From: Candidatus Hermodarchaeota archaeon
Lineage (GTDB): Archaea; Asgardarchaeota; Hermodarchaeia; Hermodarchaeales; Hermodarchaeaceae
Assembly: GCA_016840185.1 (NCBI GenBank)
Contig: JAEOSV010000253.1
Coordinates: 1 to 15,529 of the forward strand
DNA length: 15,529 nt
Direction: 5' to 3'
The position numbers and the translations under genes are program-made. How positions within the stretch are numbered: position 1 is the stretch's first letter; every line of letters starts with the position of its first letter. Below the pieces are notes generated by a model, which worked only from the letters and a program-made list of their open reading frames with translations, made no database searches and had not been told where the DNA came from. Shown here in pieces: positions 15,165 through 15,529 of the stretch.

Positions 15165-15171
15165 ACTCAAG

Positions 15172-15192
15172 ATCTAACCAGGTTCATGAGAC
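15172..15192 (+). other. tRNA intron 3, canonical position 37/38 (21 nt)
   Basis: The outer helix is the anticodon stem CAGGA/TCCTG. The central helix CTCA/TGAG (15166-15169 with 15187-15190) is perfect, and the bulges are AG^A and AC^A. The intron's own hairpin is weak, but its TAACCAGG (15175-15182) is fully complementary to CCTGGTTA of the D-loop (15117-15124). Confidence 0.88.
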
Positions 15193-15223
15193 ATCCTGTC
15201 CGGCAGCGGTTCGAGGGTTCGAA

Positions 15224-15249
15224 AGAAACCCCACTGCGAGGTCCGAAAT
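15224..15249 (+). other. tRNA intron 4, position 59/60 in the T-loop (26 nt)
   Basis: The outer helix is the T-stem GAGGG/CCCTC, all five pairs. The central helix TTCG/CGAA (15218-15221 with 15244-15247) is perfect. Bulges are AA^A (15222-15224) and AT^T (15248-15250). Removal restores the T-loop TTCGAAT. The intron interior holds a short ACC/GGT stem. Confidence 0.9.
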
Positions 15250-15282
15250 TCCCTCCCCCCGCACCACTTTCCCATCGCTACC

Positions 15283-15287
15283 TTTTT
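15283..15287 (+). terminator. T-run after the tRNA
   Basis: TTTTT lies 17 bases after the encoded CCA. Archaeal polymerase often stops at oligo-T, so this may end the tRNA transcript. No stem precedes it. Confidence 0.4.
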
Positions 15288-15342
15288 GACTGGGCTTTCC
15301 CAAGCTTCTATTACGGATTTCCATCCCCTCGGGGCTTACGGT

Positions 15343-15529
15343 ATGCTACACGTGGTTTATTTAATGCATCCAAGCGGGGTCTGTCTGCTAGACCAAAAGT
15401 TCGGAGAATTAGAACTAGACTCCACGTTAGTCGCCGGTTTCTTTTCTGCCATCCGCGAATTTGCCCGAATGATATCAAAAGGTAAAGGAGAAGCACGAAT
15501 CGTAGAGATGGGTGAATTTTACATCACCT
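15343..15529 (+). CDS. Roadblock/longin-like domain protein, N-terminal fragment
   Basis: 62 codons open to the right edge, with no stop. The protein begins MLHVVYLMHPSGVCLLDQKF, then a short acidic loop GELELDSTL, a helix VAGFFSAIREFARMISK and a strand ARIVEMGEFYIT. A first strand ending in S-G-x-C, a D-x-x-L-V-x-G-F-x-x-A-I helix and a following strand are the pattern of longin/roadblock-like small domains often linked to GTPases in Asgard and other archaea. Residues after this are outside the window. A GGGG lies nine bases before the ATG, a weak ribosome site; ATG 15364 is an internal alternative. Function is not assigned. Confidence 0.65.
   Translation, partial: MLHVVYLMHPSGVCLLDQKFGELELDSTLVAGFFSAIREFARMISKGKGEARIVEMGEFYIT

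Larger units (their letters stand above)
15079..15266 (+). tRNA. tRNA-Leu(CAA) with four introns, CCA encoded
   Basis: Exons are 15079-15086, 15110-15134, 15165-15171, 15193-15223 and 15250-15263; CCA is at 15264-15266. Joined, they give 85 nt. The acceptor GCGGGGG pairs fully with CCCCCGC, followed by discriminator A. T8 and A9 are present. The D-arm is GCC...GGC with CCTGGTTAAA in the loop. The anticodon stem is CAGGA/TCCTG, and the loop CTCAAGA has anticodon CAA at 15168-15170. A class II variable arm has a CCG/CGG stem, and the T-arm is GAGGG-TTCGAAT-CCCTC. All features match archaeal tRNA-Leu. The gene is on the plus strand and a T-run follows at 15283. Standard single-intron models would not recover it, because introns cut T8/A9, the anticodon stem, the anticodon loop and the T-loop. 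Confidence 0.9.

Noticed and set aside
15131..15198. A single long anticodon-loop intron at 37/38 with anticodon CGC
   Set aside because: It gives loop GTCGCT with a T at 37 and an alanine anticodon in a leucine-type class II tRNA. The two-intron reading yields CTCAAGA with proper bulges.
15020..15270. SRP RNA or RNase P RNA
   Set aside because: The conserved SRP helix 8 and RNase P core sequences are not present, and the exons assemble into a complete tRNA.
14691..15289. Several plus-strand open frames of 64-89 residues
   Set aside because: They run through the element-like block, leader and tRNA, whose sequence is explained by RNA structure, and their proteins look like no family.

Overview
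The window is archaeal chromosome at moderate GC. Archaeal marks are the hypusination pair (aIF5A plus deoxyhypusine synthase), Nob1, a two-AAA Cdc48, the PCNA / PriL / PriS / GINS replication block, L44e, S27e, aIF2-alpha, Nop10, an AglB oligosaccharyltransferase, and a tRNA split by bulge-helix-bulge introns. The lineage cannot be fixed from sequence alone. A fragment at the right edge resembles the roadblock/longin-like proteins common in Asgard and some TACK archaea, so an Asgard-like origin is a tentative guess. Many genes start at TTG or GTG behind a good Shine-Dalgarno (SD) site, and several starts here were chosen on that basis.

Layout. Positions 1-1602 (minus strand) carry aIF5A, deoxyhypusine synthase and the first 48 codons of SRP54, which runs off the left edge. 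Positions 1776-5160 (plus) carry Nob1, a small four-knuckle zinc protein, EF-1 beta and Cdc48. A small winged-helix-like gene (5192-5443, minus) faces Cdc48 tail to tail. It is separated from the next block by a divergent intergenic region holding two inverted repeats. Positions 5633-11141 (plus) form one tightly packed run: OB-fold protein, PCNA, PriL, PriS, GINS, L44e, S27e, aIF2-alpha, Nop10. Several of these genes overlap or abut. AglB (11063-14107, minus) converges on nop10 and overlaps it by 79 bp. GcvH (14197-14589, minus) follows.

The stretch 14590-15342 has no protein gene and holds the most unusual content. First comes a GC-rich block of about 235 bp whose left end looks like the right end of an IS200/IS605-type element without its tnpB. 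After an AT-rich spacer and a hairpin-rich leader comes a tRNA-Leu(CAA) gene that I read as five exons separated by four short introns (15079-15266). Three introns sit in essentially perfect bulge-helix-bulge folds and one in a relaxed version. Removing them gives a complete 85-nt class II tRNA with a fully paired acceptor, a canonical T-arm, a CTCAAGA anticodon loop and an encoded CCA. The window closes with the start of a roadblock/longin-like gene.

The genes together serve primer synthesis and replisome assembly (PCNA, primase, GINS), initiation and elongation of translation (aIF2-alpha, aIF5A, EF-1 beta, L44e, S27e), ribosome and rRNA maturation (Nob1, Nop10), and protein export, quality control and N-glycosylation (SRP54, Cdc48, AglB). 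Two further points merit checking: PriL keeps only three of the four expected Fe-S cysteines, and PriS appears to start at a non-canonical ATT codon behind a perfect AGGAGG.
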